DNA from: Rheum nobile
Lineage: Eukaryota > Streptophyta > Magnoliopsida > Caryophyllales > Polygonaceae
DNA length: 64,000 nt
Reading direction: 5' to 3'
Assembly (NCBI GenBank): GCA_027886185.1
Contig: WOAB01000317.1
Location: 682,001 to 746,000, forward strand
Shown in pieces: positions 60,600 to 64,000 of this stretch. The stretch's first letter is position 1; every line of letters starts with the position of its first letter. The notes beneath the pieces were generated by a model, which was given only the letters and a program-made list of their open reading frames with translations, searched no databases and was not told where the DNA came from. Both the position numbers and the translations under genes were made by a program.

Positions 60600-61659
60600 G
60601 TTAAGTCAAATGTGCTGCTGATTGTAGGGTGCTTAGCACTTGTAACATAGTTTTGGGAAATTACTTGATGAATGTATGTATTTCAAACAGCCAATTTTGA
60701 AACCATTGGCTCTTGTTTTTCCCTATTGTTAATGTCACTCTTGTCAGATTCTGGAACGTTAATATCATGCTTAATTTCCTGATTTGCTAGGCTTATTATC
60801 TTGTCCCCACTGAAAATCATCACTTTAGGGGTGTTTGGTATAAATTAGGTATCGGGTTGGAATCAGGAATCGGGTTAAGTAGGTATGGGGTTGAAACTCT
60901 ATTCTTGAAAAAATGTGTTTGGTTACTTTTCTGGAATGAAACACAACTATCACTTTATATATTATAAATAATATTTCAATTACATAATTAATTAAAAAAT
61001 AATATTTAAATTACATAATTAATTATATATGATATAATATGTGTCAAATATCACTTTATATATTACAAATAAATATTTATGGGTTGGGTTGGAGGCCGGT
61101 ATGAAACCCAAACCCTCCAAAAATATAAGGATTTCAAATCCGATTCCAATTGAGTTGGAGGCCTGATATGAAACCCAAAAAATTAGATATCAAACAACAA
61201 GTAACGGATTGAGGATTTCAAACCCGATTCCTCAGCCCCATACCCGGTAAACAAACAACCCCTTAGTTTTGTGATGAATATTTGTGCAAAGACAAAATGT
61301 AAATAGCTCTCAAATTCTTCTAGAATTTTGATTTGTACAAGAAAATTGATAATCCAAGAAAAGTCACCGTATTAGAAAAATCTGTCCGTTTTTGCTTACT
61401 TCACTCATTACGAAGATCTCTGCGTTACCAACTTCTGTAACGTTAATCCAACCACAATCTACCACGTCACCCATCGCGTCAGTTAGACGCGCTTTCGTCA
61501 AGAAAAATTGAAAAAGAAAAAATCAATTCTTCTGCTGGCTTTCTTTTTCCATGGGCAAACTAGTAAAAATTGGCTGAAGGGCAGATATCGGAGAGAGAGA
61601 AATCTAATTGTCTTGGATTTTGGGTTTGGGATTGTTTTTGGGGTTAGCTGTGAGCGAGT
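60600..61659 (+). other. KU80 3' flank, MITE, and PAT promoter/leader
   Basis: The KU80 3' untranslated region runs to about 60800, then the MITE at 60828-61262. About 61380-61659 is likely the promoter and leader of the S-acyltransferase gene. Confidence 0.5.
60828..61262. mobile_element. PIF/Harbinger (Tourist-like) MITE
   Basis: The left end is GGGGTGTTTGGTATAAAT; the right end reverse-complemented is GGGGTTGTTTGTTTACC. TTA flanks both sides (60825-60827 and 61263-61265). The interior has several inverted GGTTGG / AACCC blocks and two related AAATTACATAATTAATTA-like phrases. Non-coding. Confidence 0.75.
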
Positions 61660-64000
61660 ATGCACAGATCTGGGGCTGTAATGGCGTGGAACGTCTTCAA
61701 ATTCTGTACGGCCTTGCGTGGCTTGGGCTCGATCATGATTTTGTTGGTTCTCGGAATTGTCGGTGTTACTTATTACGCCGTCGTTTTGACCAACTACGGC
61801 CCTGCGCTCTCCAATGGCGGTCTCGAATGCCTCACTGCTATTGCCGTTTTGGTTCTGTTTCATGGTTTGGTAAGTTTTGAATCCGCCCAAAAAAGGGGCG
61901 AATTTCTTATTTCGCCTTTTTTTTGTGTTTTCGGTTTATTAGGCATGGGATTAGGGGATTATTTGTTGGTTAGCTTTGCTTTTGCAAATCACCTGGGTTT
62001 GTATCATATCAAGCTTGATTTGTAGGGTTTGATTGTTGTTTTTGTCAATTTAGCCACCCAAAGGGAAAGTTGTACACCTAGATACATCTCATTTTAGGTA
62101 TCCTGGAGAGGATTTGATTCATTTATTTGATTCTACATAGGGTTCCAGCTCAATGTGTGCTTCAATTGAGAAGTATTGTTGAAACTGCCATAAACATAGT
62201 TATTGGATTATAAAAAAAAATCAACATGATCACATCTGCTAGACCAATTAGCTCCTAAATTCCTTCATCTTTGGTGGGTTGATCTATATAGTTGGAATTT
62301 GGAAGACCGGTTCTTTTGCATTTTTGCTCCTAAATGAGAAAATTTTAGGAGATGAGATTGTTCTTGAGCACTTGTTGCTTAGTTTATCTTGTAGTTTCAA
62401 ATTTGTATAAGCTGAAATTTCTTTTTTGTTTTCATTGTTTAGTGTGAGGGTTCTGAAGTTTACGGCTTTAAGTTAGAATTAGCTGTCTGGAGTCCATGGT
62501 TGCCATTGTTCTTTACCTGAAAATCAGATATTTTGGCTGATCATGATGAGACAGGAACATGACAAACAATCATCTTTGACATATTGCAATACAATTTGCA
62601 GTTAGTTATGCTCCTGTGGAGTTACTTTTCTGTCGTTTTCACTGATCCTGGTACGGTGCCACCTAATTGGAGACCAACAATAGATGAGGAGAGAGGTGAA
62701 GCAGATCCGCTGACTGGATCTGAGCATAGTGGTTTGCCAGCTGATTCATCTAATCCAAAAATCCGCTTCTGTAGAAAATGCAACCAGCTGAAACCTTCTC
62801 GTTGCCATCACTGTTCTGTTTGTAAGTAATTTTACACATACGTTTTAATTTGGAAGTTTATCGACCAATTTAGAATGACAGCAACGTGCATTTAATCACT
62901 TGTCAGGTGGGAGGTGCGTCCTGAAAATGGATCACCATTGTGTGTGGGTTGTGAACTGTGTCGGGGCACTAAACTACAAGTATTTCCTTCTTTTCTTGGT
63001 GAGTTGAGTTTATATGCATAATATATTCAGTTTTATTGCTCAATGTTCTGATTTGTCTCAATCTTGCATGTCAAATCTGGATAAATCTTGGGACTTGGGA
63101 GAGGGTTATGAATGTCTGAGATTAGTGTGTTTGATAATTGGTGTCCAAAACTGTGGAGAGATATCCTGAGGGGGCCTAGTGGATGTTATAGCTACCATTG
63201 TCAAATTCAGAAAACACTGAGTGAATGTTGTGGATTGGTGCATCAACCGATTGTATTCTCATATATATCTTTGGCTATGGCTAATAGCATAGAAGTCACC
63301 GTACCATTAAACAAAATAGACATGAACAGTGAGAATCAGGGACTGCTTATTCAATATACGAAAAACTATTACAGCTGTAAACATGTCATATTAGGTATTC
63401 ACCCTGTTTGTATGGTTTAAAAGGATAAGGAGCAAGGTTTTACTGAAGAAGAGGAAAGTAGGTAAGAGGGGAAAACTTTTTGCCTGATCTAAGCAGTCAC
63501 TCTTTCTTACTTGGGGTGTACCGAATCCAACCCGGAAATAAAGTAGCTTGTTCCTTCAAGTACTCAAAGGCTGTTTTTATTATATTAAATACTCAAGCAT
63601 TAAATTGAAGAATCTTGAAGATTGTGGATATTAAATATTCAAGAATCCGTGCTTCCTTTTGATTTTACACTATCTTAATTTTGTATCTCCTGATGCTGTG
63701 TAGATTCTGTATATTTCTGTAATTGGTTTTATCAAAAAAAGACTATGCATTCGTGACTTAGTAATTCTTAATCCAACGCAGTTCTACACATTACTTGAGA
63801 CGGCCCTTGTCACTGTATCATTATTTCCTCAATTTATAGCATTCTTCAGCGACGGAGAGATAGCTGGAACTCCAACCGCACTGGCAACCACATTCCTTGC
63901 ATTTGGTAGTGATTTACAAGCAATCCTTGTTGTTTGAATTTCCACTAAGAATATGATTGTGCTTGACATGGGGATTTGCTTGCAGTTCTGAATCTTGCGT
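61660..64000 (+). CDS. DHHC-type protein S-acyltransferase (PAT13/PAT14-like), 3' end beyond window
   Basis: Exons 61660-61869, 62602-62821, 62907-62998, 63782-63905 and 63986-64000 (continuing) close in frame. Two membrane segments come first (SIMILLVLGIVGVTYYAVVL and CLTAIAVLVLFHGLLVMLLW). The cysteine-rich domain follows: FCRKCNQLKPSRCHHCSVCG, then RCVLKMDHHCVWVVNCVGAL with the catalytic D-H-H-C at about residues 152-155, then another membrane segment (YTLLETALVTVSLF). The N-terminus MHRSGAVMAWNVFKFCTALRG and the V after DHHC (most family members have P) fit the Arabidopsis PAT13/PAT14 subgroup. The enzyme transfers palmitate to cysteines of membrane-associated proteins, usually at Golgi or related membranes. 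About 180 bp of large-intron sequence between exons 3 and 4 has an unrelated open frame that is not coding. The C-terminus is cut by the window. Confidence 0.94.

Noticed and set aside
63112..63420. 102-codon frame in the third intron of the S-acyltransferase gene
   Set aside because: Exons on both sides join in phase and match the family without it; no domain is recognisable.
1..64000. CRISPR arrays, tRNA and rRNA genes
   Set aside because: No regularly spaced identical repeats with unique spacers, no tRNA cloverleaf with A/B boxes, and no rRNA sequence were recognised; the window is plant nuclear DNA.

Overview
This window looks like nuclear DNA of a flowering plant. The evidence is intron-rich genes with GT–AG junctions, plant-only families (LBD, MAP65, AHL, FAR1-type proteins), a plant-type U6 snRNA promoter, and plant transposons (MULE, Ty3/Gypsy, LINE, Stowaway and Harbinger-like MITEs). 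The proteins read as eudicot, perhaps an asterid, but the exact lineage cannot be fixed from sequence alone.

Layout. Positions 1–6500 are gene-poor and hold a LINE remnant, MITEs and a 386-nt stretch with no G. Next come an LBD transcription factor (6590–8888), a U6 snRNA gene with its promoter (9549–9716, minus strand), a single-exon nuclear protein with a FAR1-like zinc motif (10530–12608) and a MAP65 microtubule bundler (13696–17138).

From about 18388 to 42131 lies one large Mutator-like element (MULE) bounded by imperfect ~75-bp terminal inverted repeats. It carries a decayed FAR1-type transposase on the plus strand and, facing it on the minus strand, a decayed ULP1-like (C48) cysteine protease gene. 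An exon of the protease gene is split by an 11.3-kb LTR retrotransposon array (LTR-body-LTR-body-LTR) flanked by a 5-bp target duplication, ATACC. This retrotransposon is Gag-only: pol is missing except for a short C-terminal relic. Its LTRs carry 10-bp-phased CpG-rich repeats. The non-coding parts of the MULE are filled with diverged tandem repeats built on GCATATC.

Positions 42132–48076 are AT-rich with MITEs and a TA microsatellite. The right side is ordinary gene-dense DNA: an AT-hook PPC protein (AHL, 48077–50558), 20S proteasome subunit PBF1 (53216–55745, minus) head-to-head with the DNA-repair gene KU80 (56386–60599, plus), and a DHHC S-acyltransferase of the PAT13/14 type that runs off the window end (61660–64000).

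The host genes are housekeeping or developmental and show no operon-like relationship. The only co-organised pair is PBF1/KU80, which share a ~640-bp divergent promoter. Exon boundaries were inferred by hand from GT–AG sites and reading phase; those of LBD, MAP65, AHL, PBF1, KU80 and PAT close in frame throughout.
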